Positions 32,954 through 44,171 of a DNA stretch of 64,000 bases are shown here, one piece after another. A program made the position numbers and the translations under genes. The notes under the pieces are model-generated. The model was not told where the DNA came from and searched no databases. It worked only from the letters and a program-made list of their open reading frames with translations. Numbering within the stretch: the first letter of the stretch is position 1; each line of letters starts with the position of its first letter. The stretch lies in contig OX422190.1 of NCBI GenBank assembly GCA_949130485.1, forward strand, positions 6,850,167-6,914,166, given 5' to 3'. Source of the stretch: Agelas oroides. Lineage: Eukaryota > Porifera > Demospongiae > Agelasida > Agelasidae.

Positions 32954-34031
32954 CAGTGGCGTAGCCAGGATGAGCAGCCCTTACGTGGGCACAGCTATAG
33001 TCTGCATGGGCACACTTAGTGCGTGCGCACCACGCATCTGCTAGGGGACCTAGGGCATGCTTCCACCATGAAAAATTTCACAATTATACACTCTGAGATC
33101 ACTTCTGAGGTCGTTTTTGGACACAAATACAGTCTTACCTGTATGCACGCTTCATGTCCGCATGAAACTTGCGATCGCACATGCTAAGTATAATTAATAG
33201 CATGGTTTCGAGTGCAATTTGGGATTAATAGCACGAGTGAATGGCTATTAATTGCACGAGGCGAAGCCGAGTGCAATTATGCCAATCACGAGTGCTATTA
33301 ATCCCAAATTGCACGAGAAAACATGCTATTGATTGCTAATCATAAACTTTGCCAAGTTGACAGTACACTACAATAAGTATGAGCATGTATGAGATAGCCA
33401 AGTTTATTGTATACAAGTTTACAGTACACTGTATAGTTTACAGCAAATTGTTGATTATCAAAAAATACAAAAACTACAAAACCGTACAAGGTGTAATCGC
33501 TCACTGATTGGTCAGTAGCAATTTGCTGTAAACTATATTAACATAATGTAAACTTGTAACTTGTAAGCGACAACAATTTGCTGTAAACATAATGTAAACT
33601 TGTAACTTGTGACAACAATTTGGTGTAAACAATACAGTTTACTGTAAACTTGTATACTATAAACCACCACATCACATACATACTCATACTTATTATAGCA
33701 TACTGTAAACTAGGCAGAGTATATGATTAACAAGTAACAGCATGATTTCTCGTGTAATTTGGGATTAATAGCAAATTGCACTCGAAACCATGCTGTTAAT
33801 TATACCAATCAGTGAGCTATTACACTTTTTGCACTGTTTACATGTACAAGAAAAACACTATTTGGCATTTATTGCACTGTTGTTAATTAATGGAGCTTAA
33901 GTATGGACTGTATATAGTCATATGATTATAACGGATTATTGACCTTAGCTTTCTAAATTATCTTTACCCGGGCACCAAAGAATTTTACGTGGGTACAGGC
34001 CCGGGTATGCCCGGGTGTAGCTATGCCACTG
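32954..34031. mobile_element. hAT-like non-autonomous transposon, 8-bp target duplication
   Basis: The ends are CAGTGGCGTAGCCAGG and TAGCTATGCCACTG, inverted repeats of the hAT type (CAGTGG). They are flanked by the 8-bp direct repeat CACAGCAT (32946-32953 and 34032-34039). It splits the codons of a beta-helix exon whose intact form is at 6640-6660. There is no transposase. A nested palindrome lies at 33199-33328 and a related end at 33735-33800. Confidence 0.88.
33199..33328. repeat. Palindromic element capped by GCGAAGC
   Basis: The left arm AGCATGGTTTCGAGTGCAAT and following bases mirror the right arm ending ATTGCACGAGAAAACATGCT. A second, inner inverted repeat ATTGCACGAG / GAGTGCAAT is centred on GCGAAGC at 33261-33267. 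It is nested in the hAT-like element. Confidence 0.72.
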
Positions 34032-34279
34032 CACAGCATTGACTTTCACTGGAACTAGTAGTTTCAGTCTAAATGCAGCAGCAGAGTTCGGTGGTGCAAT
34101 CTACACAGCTGACAATGTTGTAGTTACCTTCAATGGAGCCAACAACTTCACAGGCAACTCAGCAAACAATGGTAGTGGTGGTGCAAGGGCTAGTGTACTG
34201 GTGTTTCTTAGAGATCTGGACAGGTTTCATGGTACAATGGGTGCAATAGGGAAATTTAGTTGTCCATTGACAATTTGAT

Positions 34280-35190
34280 AGAGTAGGCACATTTTCAGGT
34301 AGTGTCTTCTGCTGGTAAGGGTGGGCAGATTACATGACTGAAGCAAAGACTCATATCCAGAGCTCCAGGTTTTGGTACACACCTTCAGTGCAAACTTCTA
34401 CACTCTCTCCAGGGAGTTGATAAGTCCCTGTTGGTAGGGATCCCATACAGGTGCTGCATACTCCAAATGCGGACGGATATAAGCCAGGTAGATCGAGTTG
34501 CAAGAGTGATGAAGTGTTTGCAGAGGGATAGAACTTTCGGTATAGAATACCCACTTCTTGCCTTTCTTTTTTGCATACTTCGGTGACTTGCATAGACCAG
34601 TTGAGGGTGGAAGTAAGCCAGACTCCAAGATACTTGTAGGAGTACGTGTACCCTCTCCATACATGTTTGTTTAATCTTGAGAGGTGTAACAGGGAGGGAG
34701 GGTTGCTTTCTTCTGGAGATGATCATGTATTTGCATTTTCTACCAAAGGTTATCGTCAGAACATACACAGAGGTTGTCAATATCCATTTGTAAAAGATGG
34801 TAGTCAGCTGCTGAGTAAATAGGGCAGTAAAGCATTAAGTCATCAGCATAGAGTGACATAGTTCCATCTGACAATGGAGCCATTGTGATGTCATTAATGA
34901 ACAAGAGTGGCCCAAGCACAGACCCCTGTGGTACTCCAGAAGTTACAGGTAATACACCTGAAGATGAGCCATTCACACAGACACACTGACTTCTCTTGCA
35001 GAGGTAATGTGTGATCCATCTGAGAATGTGTGGACAAACATTGATGATGTTTTTCAGCTTTTGCAGCAGAGGTCTGTGGGGGGACTGAATCGAAAGCCTT
35101 GCTGTAATCAAAGAACACACAGCAAATGTCTAGGCCCAAGTCAAGCTGTTTCAGCCAAAGCAGGTGGCGTTCTGAAAGCATCTGCTCCTG
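34280..35190 (-). pseudogene. Decayed non-LTR reverse transcriptase fragment
   Basis: Minus-strand pieces in different frames read VFFDYSKAFDSVP, ILRWITHYLCKRSQCVCVNG, VTSGVPQGSVLGPLLFINDI, SLYADDLMLYCP (catalytic ADD) and KCKYMIISRRKQ. They end with SIYLAYIRPHLEYAAPVWDP. This is the normal order for the reverse transcriptase and thumb region of Jockey/CR1-like elements. Several frameshifts and the missing endonuclease show a dead, 5'-truncated copy. It is less similar to the 25060-29428 element than a recent copy would be. Confidence 0.8.
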
Positions 35191-35690
35191 GCCAGTTACC
35201 TCAGAATGAGAAGCAAATCTCTAACTTCAAAACAAAGTTAGCAGTACAGTCTCGTGCATCTGCCTTTCCTCACCTCAGTCTTGATGCTGCTGCTGATGAT
35301 CTTTTCGTTGTGATGCAGCAGGCCTACACTGAGGATGCTTCCAAAAAGTTTGTTCGTGCAGTGTATGCAGCACCTGAGCCTGCTGTAGTGGTTGCTACAG
35401 AACTCCAGCTTCAAGATCTAGCTCACTTCTGTACATCATTGTTTGAATTGTCCATCCTCACAGTAGATCCCACCTTTTGTCTGGGTGAGTTTGATGTCAC
35501 ACTGATCACTTTTCGGCATCTTTTCCTTCAGTCCAAGAGGTTCAAAACACCGCCAGTGTTTGTTGGTCTGGTTTGTATTCACCACAAGAAGTCCTTTTTG
35601 ACCGACCTCTTTCCTGTATGGCGCTGTCGAATCTCGGTATATTCCTGTTCATTTCCTGCCAGAGAGTCTTCATGAGTCCAGTAGTCCAGT
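35150..35690 (+). pseudogene. MULE-like transposase fragment
   Basis: The frame reads GGVLKASAPGQLPQNEKQIS, LDAAADDLFVVMQQAYTED, LQDLAHFCTSLFELSILTVD, PTFCLGEFDVTLITFRHLFL and VGLVCIHHKKSFLTDLF. The block ILTVDPTFxLGxFxVT...YRHL resembles the first catalytic Asp region of MULE-type transposase proteins common in sponge and cnidarian genomes (from memory). The frame ends at a stop at 35673 and the rest of the catalytic core is missing. It abuts the antisense LINE fragment. Confidence 0.55.
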
Positions 35691-35818
35691 CCACTCAGAA
35701 CTGACTGTAAAATTTGACCATCAACACTTACATAATAATACCCTCATTGATCCAGCCTTCTCATCATGCATTAGTTTCTTGCAGTATGCCTGACAAGCAC
35801 TGAAGTAAGGCTGTCTAC

Positions 35819-36532
35819 AATCACTGGACTGGACTAGTAGACTGGACTGGTGGACTGACACTAAAAACCATTTTTATGGTTTCTAACATAGCCTGTAGGC
35901 CTGCATGATGCATTATGTTAACCCCAACCTTTTATGCACAGAGTGATTGCATGGATACCAAGCTAATATTCGATGACAATAGCCAATGCATAACATGGGC
36001 TTCAAAGTCGTCAGGGGGAGGGGGGGAGAAGTTGCATGTCATGGAGCAGCACCCTATGTACTTTATCTCCTGGGAACAGAGATTAGCAGTGGAGATGAGG
36101 CGTGGCTTGTAAAAGGAACAAACATTGTATTGGGTATTGAATGAATTGCTCACTAATATACACTTGAGCATTGCTCGAAAAATCGGATTTTTTGAGTGAA
36201 TGCCTGGGAACGAGGCTAGAGCATTACAGTGTAGCTGCAGTATGCTAGCTAATATGGTGTAACGATGACCTCTTTCACTGAAGTCAGGTTGTTTAGCACT
36301 ATAATATATGGGATGAGAAACTGATTACATGCTGGGTAGCGACACCTTCACTAATACTGAAGGCCTAGTAATTTATGCTCCAGGACCACAGTATAGCTAT
36401 ACAGAGAAGGCTGCAGAGTTCCACACAACTCCACAGGCGAGTGAGTCTCATTAGAAAGCGTAAAAAATGATTTTTAGTGTCAGTCCACCAGTCCAGTCCA
36501 CCAGTCCAGTCCACTAGTCCAGTCCAGTGATT
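35819..36532. mobile_element. Inverted-repeat element with GGACTGGACT-rich ends
   Basis: The left end AATCACTGGACTGGACTAGT continues with TGGACTGG repeats to TGACACTAAAAACCATTTTT at about 35878. The right end from 36465 is its complement with one extra CCAGTCCA unit. The interior is non-coding. A related GTCCAGTAGTCCAGTCC lies just outside at about 35677. Confidence 0.75.
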
Positions 36533-36882
36533 ATAGAAAAGGAGTAAGTAAGTAAAGAAGGACAGAGGCTAACAAAAATCGAGTAGGTACAAAAATGACT
36601 ACATACAACACAACAGCACTGAGTTCTTGCATGTACGCATCATATATTATGTCTTCATGTGGGGGGATACAACAGGCAGATCTTGAATGAAGCTTCTGCA
36701 CTTCTGCAAAGAGAAATATAGCGATAGAAACAGTTTCCTATCAACTCCTGGACACTTGATATAACAGGACACCAGTGTATACATACCAAAATAGAAGTAG
36801 TAAAGTTACGTGCATAGGATTAAGCTATTCTATCTGGGCAGGTGGATAATAATATTAGCAGGCTTAATAACAGTAGGTACTC

Positions 36883-37206
36883 GTGAATATTGATTTTTTT
36901 GCTAAGAGCTCGGGATCCAGCTGGGATTCGAACCCCAGCCCTTCTGAATAGTAGTCAGACGCTCTTACCACTAAGCCACTTGGACCCCTGGCAGAGGAGT
37001 GGAAGATAAGCTACATAAGCAGGATTGCCTAGAGGGCCTCAGCCGAATTCCAACTGATTCTCTCTCACTGCTGACTATATAGTACTCAGAAGGCGTGTGA
37101 GTGTTTGACTAGTATTTAGAAGGTCTTGGGTTGGAATCCCAACTGGATCCCAGAATTTTATCCGTCGATTTATTTCTTACTATCTCAGCAAAAACATCAA
37201 TAACGA
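36883..37206. mobile_element. Foldback element whose arms are tRNA-like
   Basis: Outer ends TATTGATTTTTTTGCTAAGA and CTCAGCAAAAACATCAATAA are inverted. The left arm (36907-36992, minus strand) folds like a tRNA. It has acceptor GGGTCCA with TGGATCC, D-arm GCTTAGTGGTAAGAGC, anticodon stem TCTGA/TCAGA with loop CTACTAT (would-be anticodon ACT), and T-arm CTGGGGTTCGAATCCCAG. Two extra bases sit between acceptor and D-arm, so it is probably not a working tRNA. The right arm (about 37095-37153, plus strand) is a diverged second copy. Confidence 0.65.
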
Positions 37207-39048
37207 GTCCCAGGTAAAACAACAATCTGATTTGCATTATAGGATCACATGATACAGCTGGGGGTCAGGGTCCATGGAATCACCATAGAAAATGTATAGA
37301 CCGTGCTGACAGCACCGTACAAAGTCAGCTGCCGTTCGTGATTGAGAAGATAGATGGAAAACGGTGGCTGTTCTATGGGGGATTACCTTGACCGTGAATG
37401 CTATATGAACCATGAAAATATTATGTGGTTGACAAAGACCACAAACCTGAGATATGATTGACCACTTGGCATATTGCTCTTGTATATGTACTGTTTCCAG
37501 GCACCGTGACATTTGTTCTAGCCTCTCTTTCTGTGCACAGCTTGACTCTGGTTGTGTATGTGCTTGCAGTTGTGTGGGGATGTGTATTGCATGTGTGTGT
37601 GAGTCATTAAAATTTGAGGGTGGGACTGATGGTCATGGTTTCGCCACAGTACTTTCAACTAAGTAACAGTGAGGGTCCTGCTGTGCAGTGAAACCTTTGG
37701 AACATCATCTTCGCTAGCTGTCAAAGTATAAGTCGCGTAAGTCGGTTTTTAGTCAGTCTAGCCATTGTTCTGCAATCATGGCAGTAGAATTTGCCATGTT
37801 TTTGCTGTGTATGAAGAGGTTAAACGTATTGGATATAGTAGTTAACTGTAACTTTAATTAAATACCTTTTAGTATGGCCTTTTTAACATTTTAGTTTTTT
37901 TTTTTTTTTGCTAAACTGGAAACTATAACTAAACTACATTCAAGAATAAAACATAACTATACTAAAACGCAAAACAACCTTTTTTCACTGATAACTACTA
38001 CTACCTTTAGTAAGGGGTTGTGGAGTTTTAGTACTTAAAACTATAACTAACTAAAGAAATTGGGAAACTATAACTAAACTAAACCAACTAAATCCAAAAA
38101 CTAACTACAACTAAACTAACAACACAAACCCTATACTAAAACAACGCTAATTGGCTATATACTGTAGCAGAGCTCAAAACGATGACATGCTGTACACGAG
38201 CAGCTATTTTATCGACCACAGTAGTTACTTTCTATACATTTTGTACGGAGAACAAGAAGGAGCTGACTCCCAGAGGGGCGTGGCAGTAATCACGTTATCC
38301 TATAGTGCAAATTGGCCATTCACCACAGTGCACTACAGTTTACTAAATAACGTCACTGTGACGGGGGGACGGGGATAGACTGTGTAACATTATAGTGAGC
38401 CTGTTATGATCTAAGGCACGTACGAGCGGGATAGCTAAGCTACTGAGCCATTTACACTGCTGGGAATACACTCTACTTCTCTGCAGCTAACCTCAATGCG
38501 ACGACTGATGGACATTGGCACTGCTGGCAGTGGTATGCCCAGCTTCAGCTGTCAGTGATGAAAACAAGTAACTTGTGGAAAACGAAAAGCCTCAGTGCTA
38601 TAGCTTAGATGACTATCGTCTGCTTCATACACTAGCTATGGCTACTATTTGAGGACGTTTTGCTTCAGATCTTGCGGCTGATATTGAGGGCGTTGTCTGA
38701 TCAACAGTCGACAGTGTGCATGACGTTGTGAGGAGGGCGGAGAAGGGAAGGGGGATCATAAGTTAACATCACAATGACGTTTTGGATAAAAGTAGTTTGA
38801 AGATACCCCCTTAGAAGGGCCTTCTGTCTGCATTTTACTTTCACTGCCTCTTACAGTCTTACTCGTGATGTGAGGAGGACGCACCTTAGGCTTAGCACAA
38901 AGGCACACCAGTCACCCTCTATTGGTGCCACGAAATGCTTCCTTTCTTTCTTGTCACACTTCACAATCTACCAGGAGGTTTGGAGAGCCAGCGAGAAACG
39001 GTCTGTGAACCATAGATTGTAAACCTACGTAGGTCGAATTCATATAGG
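37207..39048. other. Stretch without a recognised gene
   Basis: It includes the AACTAAACTAAA repeat at 37895-38135 (see 24700-24910). No ORF here has a recognisable domain. Confidence 0.45.
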
Positions 39049-39187
39049 TTATACGATGAAACCGAGGGGTCTACGGGATTTAGATACCCGCGGAAACCTA
39101 TATAAACACCCGCGCGCGAAGCGCAAGGGTGTTTATGGTTTCCAAGGGGATCTAAATCCCGTAGGCCCCGAGGGTTTCATCGTATAA
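39049..39187. repeat. 139-bp palindrome capped by GCGAAGC
   Basis: The left arm TTATACGATGAAACCGAGGG is complementary to the right end CCCGAGGGTTTCATCGTATAA. The inner arms TAAACACCCGCGC and GCGCAAGGGTGTTTA meet at GCGAAGC (39116-39122). Confidence 0.85.
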
Positions 39188-39839
39188 GGTATTTATACTA
39201 TAGCCAATCAAATCGTTTCTCTCCTTGGCAACAAAACTGCGTGCATTTCTCTCCTTAGCAACAAAACTGCCTAGCAACGGCTACAGTTCAAATTCTGAAT
39301 GAACGAGCTCTCTTTCAAGCTGTTCGCTGACCGCTTACCTTGCAACGATTCAACTTTGTACTCGCTCGGCAACGCTCGCTAGTGATTGGGATTCAAAACC
39401 GAATTCAAATTCAGAGCGCCTGAGAATGAGACCGAAATGTCCCGCCCCATGACATTGTGAACTTTCTGGTGAGTGTTGTGTTGAGCGAGTACTAGCGCTT
39501 TCTTGAATAGTAGCTACCTATGGCTCCCATTGAAACTGTAGGCAAACTCCGTGTGAACCGGTTAAGTTCGAGACCACCGCTGTCGAGCCAAACGCTTTCT
39601 ATCCGAAGCTGTCTTCAGACTGCAGCCATTGTCATACAACCGCTAACGAGCTTAGCGCTTTGCGTACAGAAACTGTATGAGAGCTGGTGGCTATATTTGT
39701 AGCGCTTCATGGTATTAAACTATCTCTATACTATCTACGGATATCACAGGTGGTATAAGTTCAATTTACAGGTGGTATAAGTGATTTATACTACCTGCAA
39801 TGACCAATCAGATTGCAGTATTTCATTTAGCTATAGTAT

Positions 39840-40095
39840 AACTGGTGTTATTCCCTAAAAGTGGTAAGGACCAATGAGATTGCGAGATCGGTAACTATTA
39901 CTATTTGAGTATCAGTACCTTTTTTGAGCGGGTTGGCCGCAAAATGTTTTGAACGTTGCTAGGTTACATATCGCAAAAGCGTGCGCTAGCCCTAGAAATT
40001 CGACTTGGTTCACCTGGTGAGCTCTAGTCTCGTGCCCAGACCCCGCCCTCTAGCTCTCAGGGGACGAGACGCACGTGGTCTGGGCACGAGACTAC
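39840..40095. mobile_element. Palindrome-ended element, copy 2
   Basis: Reverse-oriented relative of 13010-13330, with CAATGAGATTGCGAGATCGG, CTTTTTTGAGCGGGTTGG and GAAATTCGACTTGGTTCACC. It ends in a CTAGTCTCGTGCCCAGACCC palindrome. Confidence 0.65.
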
Positions 40096-40441
40096 AGTTC
40101 CAACCAATCACGTTATCAGCTAATAATAAAGGTCGTGTTTCAGTTCGAGGAAAGTACAGACTACAGTTGTGTGAAGATTGGCAAAGGCGCACACCAGTGC
40201 AGTGGCTGGTTCAAGGTGATATAAAACAAAGTGTTGAGAAAGGTAAGAGAATGAAAGAACATGTAATTGAAGAAATAGTTTAGAAGTTCAGGTCGATGGG
40301 TGGTGGTGACTTGGTAGCGTGGTCAAAGCTTGAACAGGCTCCCCTGATGCACTGAATTGCTGAACGGATGAGAGAAAATGTCAAGCCACAGCGTAACCAG
40401 GACACGGTGGAGCAGTAGGGGTAGTCCCACTTCGTAGCGAT

Positions 40442-40850
40442 TTCCATTAATAGCAGAACGTTAGCATCCGTAAGCTATACAGTGATTTATATGGTTAGGG
40501 TGGGTTAGGGTTGGGTTATGCACCTATCAATGTTATGCCCCACCTCCCCCCACCAGAGTGAGGTGGGGATAAGGCCGGGGATTTGACCGGTAACTCTGAC
40601 CCCACCCATGGGGCATTTGATCTTTCCGTACACTATATTCCACGGTATTCGTATTCCTCTACCTGTATACCAGGGGCTATTTGACCTAAGAGCTTAACCC
40701 CAGGGGTGGGGAATTAGATTGAAAAGTGGTAAAATCCCCACCCTTATTCCCACCCCCTCTGGTGGGGGAAGGTGGGGCATAACATTGATAAGTGCATTAG
40801 GGCTGGTATAAATACCGTATAGCATACGGATGCTAACATTCTGTCGTTAA
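40442..40850. mobile_element. Foldback element with TTAGCATCCGTA ends
   Basis: GTTAGCATCCGTAAGCTATA on the left pairs with TATAGCATACGGATGCTAAC on the right. The inner arms CAATGTTATGCCCCACCTCC and GGTGGGGCATAACATTGATA also pair. The TTAGGG motifs at 40493-40520 lie inside the left arm. Non-coding. Confidence 0.78.
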
Positions 40851-41368
40851 CGGCTTGTTTCGTAGCCTGGCAGGAGGCTAGCCTTTTATAAAAAAAATGG
40901 TGGCTTCCTGTGCCATACCACCTATGTTTGTATTGAGAAGATGCTGCTGCATGTTAATAGGTGCACACACATGATAGTTGAAATTGTACCGTCAATTCAA
41001 CTCTGACCAAGCTCACCACGTGTAGCTATGATGTAAAGAAAGAACTGAAACCATAGCCACGTTTGCGTAGTTCAATTCCTGCCAGCTTTTCATCCTTTGC
41101 AACTCACTTGTTATACTAGAGGCGATGAACTGTCGAGTGAAATTATGTGGATTGTGTTCAAAACTATGCAAACAAAGTAGGGATAATATATCACACACCA
41201 CTATAAACTTGTTCACCCTCCCAATCCCTACTAGCCCACAATCTGACTGCCTATAATGGTAACGCCTACAGTGTTGCAATGGCTGGGCTGGCTGATGTTA
41301 TAATTTTAGGTACTGTATATTTCTATAGGCCCTTTTCTAAGCATCTGCTTTTCATGGTGTTATGTATA

Positions 41369-41513
41369 GGTTATTGCACTATGTCGAGGCTCTACGCTGT
41401 TTTAGAAACCTGAGGGATGTTACATAATCAATGAGGGCGAAGCCCGAGGTGATTATGTAACATCACGAAGGCTTCTATAAAACAGCGTAGAGCCGAGGCA
41501 TAGTGCAATAACC
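41369..41513. repeat. 145-bp palindrome capped by GCGAAGC
   Basis: The left end GGTTATTGCACTATGTCGAG pairs with CTCGGC-type right end AGGCATAGTGCAATAACC. The inner arms ACATAATCAATGAGGGC and GCCCGAGGTGATTATGT close on GCGAAGC (41437-41443). Non-coding. Confidence 0.85.
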
Positions 41514-44171
41514 GACTTAGACTATGGGCGCGAATTTGTAGAATGATTCGTCACCTTACTATGGTTCATACTATAGTGCGCGGGCGGATTATGTAAGCGG
41601 TTTCCGTTTCCGGTATTGCATTTTTGAATTTTTGAATCGACGTGGCTGGTGTTGCTGTGTGTTGCTGCTGCTTTTTGACTGGAAAAGGATGAATTTGAGT
41701 ACGCTTAGGCCACTAAAGGATCCCCGAAACATCTCTGGAGTCGAGGCAGAGTCGGATCGATGATGAAAGGCCTTTTGCCCGCGTTGACTTGAAACCAAGA
41801 TGCTGCTGGTGCTCGGCCACGATGCTGATGGGCAGCTAGCTTGCTACCTAGCCGCTCTTGGAAGCTGGCAACCATGAAACATTGGTTCGAGCTGGCAGTA
41901 GAACGCCCAGCATCCCAGTTCCGCTGGGAGTGACGGCAAGCCAACGACTCGTCGAATACAAACTGGTCCTAGCGCTATCCCTGGATCAACCGTCTGGCGA
42001 GTGAAATTATCGTCGGCATCCGTCAGGATAGTGGCTAGCTGATGGGAAGCAGTCCAACCGTGCGTGGTTCCACACACCAAGTAAGAACTACAGCTGCACG
42101 AATAAAACTCGAAATTTGTGTGACACTTTGGCTGTTGTGCTAGCTAGTACTCAGTACAGTTCGGGGGCTCTATACAGTGCTGGCAGTAGCTCTCCTAGTG
42201 CGTCCCAGGGAGAATCGGCCCTTCCATTGCAAAACAACAAAAAAGTTCTTAGGTTTCTAAACAGCATTTTAATGACCTTGGGTTTCTAAACAGCATTTTA
42301 ATGACCTGCCTGAGAGTAATTGCTTGATTTTAAATACCTAATTAACTTCAAAGATCAAAGCATATTATGCATACCATAGTCTAAGTCATATTGGAAGTCA
42401 AGCATTATTGTGGAGGTCAGTTCTGGTCTGTTAGCGTAGTGATGTGAACAGATACAGCAATTCCTTAAAAGGGCCAGACAGGGAACGGTAAGTCAAGAGA
42501 CATTTCTGATAAACTTCTCACTGATTTTCACATGATCGCTGTGAACATTCCTTGACTTGAGACTTAGATACTAATGTACTGTAGAATATACAACATAAGC
42601 AGGGACTGATGGGCCTTTCCTTTGTACTATTGTTGGCTGCTGTTTATAGAGATGGTCAGCAAGGGTGGGTTATAGCCCCCATAAACCACATCTCAAGCAG
42701 GGCTATGTCCACCCTTTCAAACCGGCTACAGTGTAAATCCATGTCATGACATAGTATGTAGTTTGTATAAGCCACTTTTGTGTTCTGAATGCAAATACTA
42801 GCCTGTGTGTACTCACTCACCTCTGTGTGACTAAAGGGGAGTGGCGGACACAAATTTATGTATGCACTAGTCAGCCTCGTACCCAGGCTATGTAAGTGAG
42901 GAAAAGTGGCCTGGTATCTATTGTTCGTGCATGTGTGAAGTTCCCTTGGTAACCTGCGTAATTACGGCCAATTTTTAGTTTACCTGCTGGAAGCGCAGTG
43001 CAGGGTCATGTTCCCCATGATACATGAAGAGATCGGTGAACTTCAAAGGGTAAGATTGTGTCATTCACATGCCATAGTGTTTTGCTGCAGTGGATGAATG
43101 CGTGAATAATTCCTGTAAGCGAAGAGTTGAATCCTTTCGTTGCTTTCTCGTCATCGATTCTGCCAAGCATGGTTGGTGGCAGGCATTTTCAGATGGGAGA
43201 AGTCGACTGACCCACGGAGGTTAGAGTAAGGGAGAAAGTCAACGGTTTGCTGACGATGATATACAATAGTAACAATATCCCATAAAATCATGTGATTTTT
43301 CATGTATGTGCAAAAAATCGATACCAGGCCACTTTTCTTCCATGTGGCCACTCACTCACTCACTCACTCACTCACTCAACGACAGACTTAGTCATAGTTT
43401 GCTGGCCAAATGTAGGGCATAAGATAGCAATGATAAGTGCTAGCAGTATGTTTAGACAAGAAATTCACTAGTTAACAATGAAGTGCATTAGCATGTGCCA
43501 CAGAGCTTGAAATTGGGGGTTACAGAAACGATGGAATTTGCCGTTAACAGAGTTACATGCCGCCTCCCCTTTGCAGTCGATGTGCCCTTGGTACATTCTA
43601 GATGCAACATAAATATTGCATCTAGATTGTTCCTTGACCTGGTATCTTTGATCAGGTGTCAAAACAGTTACTACAGAGCAGTTAGCCTCGTTCCCAGGCC
43701 ACCGTCCAGTTTTTGATCACTTTAAGTATGCAAAAATGGAGGAGGAACGCCTGTATTTATGGGAAAATGTGATCCAATCGATTGACTGACTGACTGTGTC
43801 TGTCCTAGTCGTGAGCATGCCAATACGTAACAATGTATGCACACGACGGATAGGACATGAGGGCAAGTACACATGCTAGGGCAGTTCCGTAGACAAGCCA
43901 GGGTGTTCACAGATGCAGAACGCAGAGGGCAGCACATTTTTTTCTCAAGCACGACAGATAATATGTCAATTGAATAACCAGTGCACCATACTGTTTGGGG
44001 CTCACTCAGGCTCACCCCAATTATATTGGAAAACTTTCTCTAATAGTGAGAAAACTAATGTTTTAGAGAAAGCCTCTGTTAGTCTTTCAAGTACCTTAAT
44101 GCAACTCTGTGTTGATGCCTGTAATGCTATTTATTTAATGCAGACTTGGTTGTTTGGGAGTCAGAGAAAGC
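41514..44171. other. Stretch without a confident gene
   Basis: It contains a repeat block at about 42900-43050 that is the reverse of 15500-15720, CTCGTTCCCAG palindrome halves (42875, 43683) and an ACTC microsatellite at about 43350. A perfect 11-bp-stem hairpin lies at 43597-43626. The immediate upstream region of the CARD/Death gene lies at its right edge. Confidence 0.45.
43597..43626. repeat. Perfect 11-bp hairpin
   Basis: TCTAGATGCAA and TTGCATCTAGA are separated by CATAAATA. It is not followed by a T run, and termination by hairpin is not expected in this kind of genome. Confidence 0.6.

Larger units (their letters stand above)
30139..34195 (+). pseudogene. Beta-helix-repeat membrane protein copy, N-terminal part, disrupted
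   Basis: After an acceptor (TTTCACAG|GATGG) an ATG opens a signal peptide (LFTVIVVVLFINILPYCSA) and the mature start ENVYCVTPTATSCAFCPHNS. The frame breaks at 30304 (YMQ* instead of continuing into EAELYFTS one base over) and again at about 30330. Later pieces read AKLVFHGTALALHNTSITAE, LTFIGN and beta-helix units such as FSGTNNFIGNSASNGSGGAI. Three insertions interrupt the repeats: a 718-bp element with 9-bp duplication (31265-31982), a retro-type insertion (about 32373-32758) and a hAT-like element (32954-34031). The end (34040-34195) matches 6640-6790. It is a pseudogene, but it shows the family's N-terminus and therefore that these are extracellular or membrane proteins. Confidence 0.8.

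Noticed and set aside
40493-40520. TTAGGG words suggesting an interstitial telomere tract
   Set aside because: Only two copies, inside the arm of a foldback element; no array.
41589-42080. Overlapping minus-strand frames as a gene
   Set aside because: No domain, no supported splice sites, composition like the surrounding non-coding DNA.
43597-43626. Hairpin as a transcription terminator
   Set aside because: Not followed by T run and the genome is eukaryotic.
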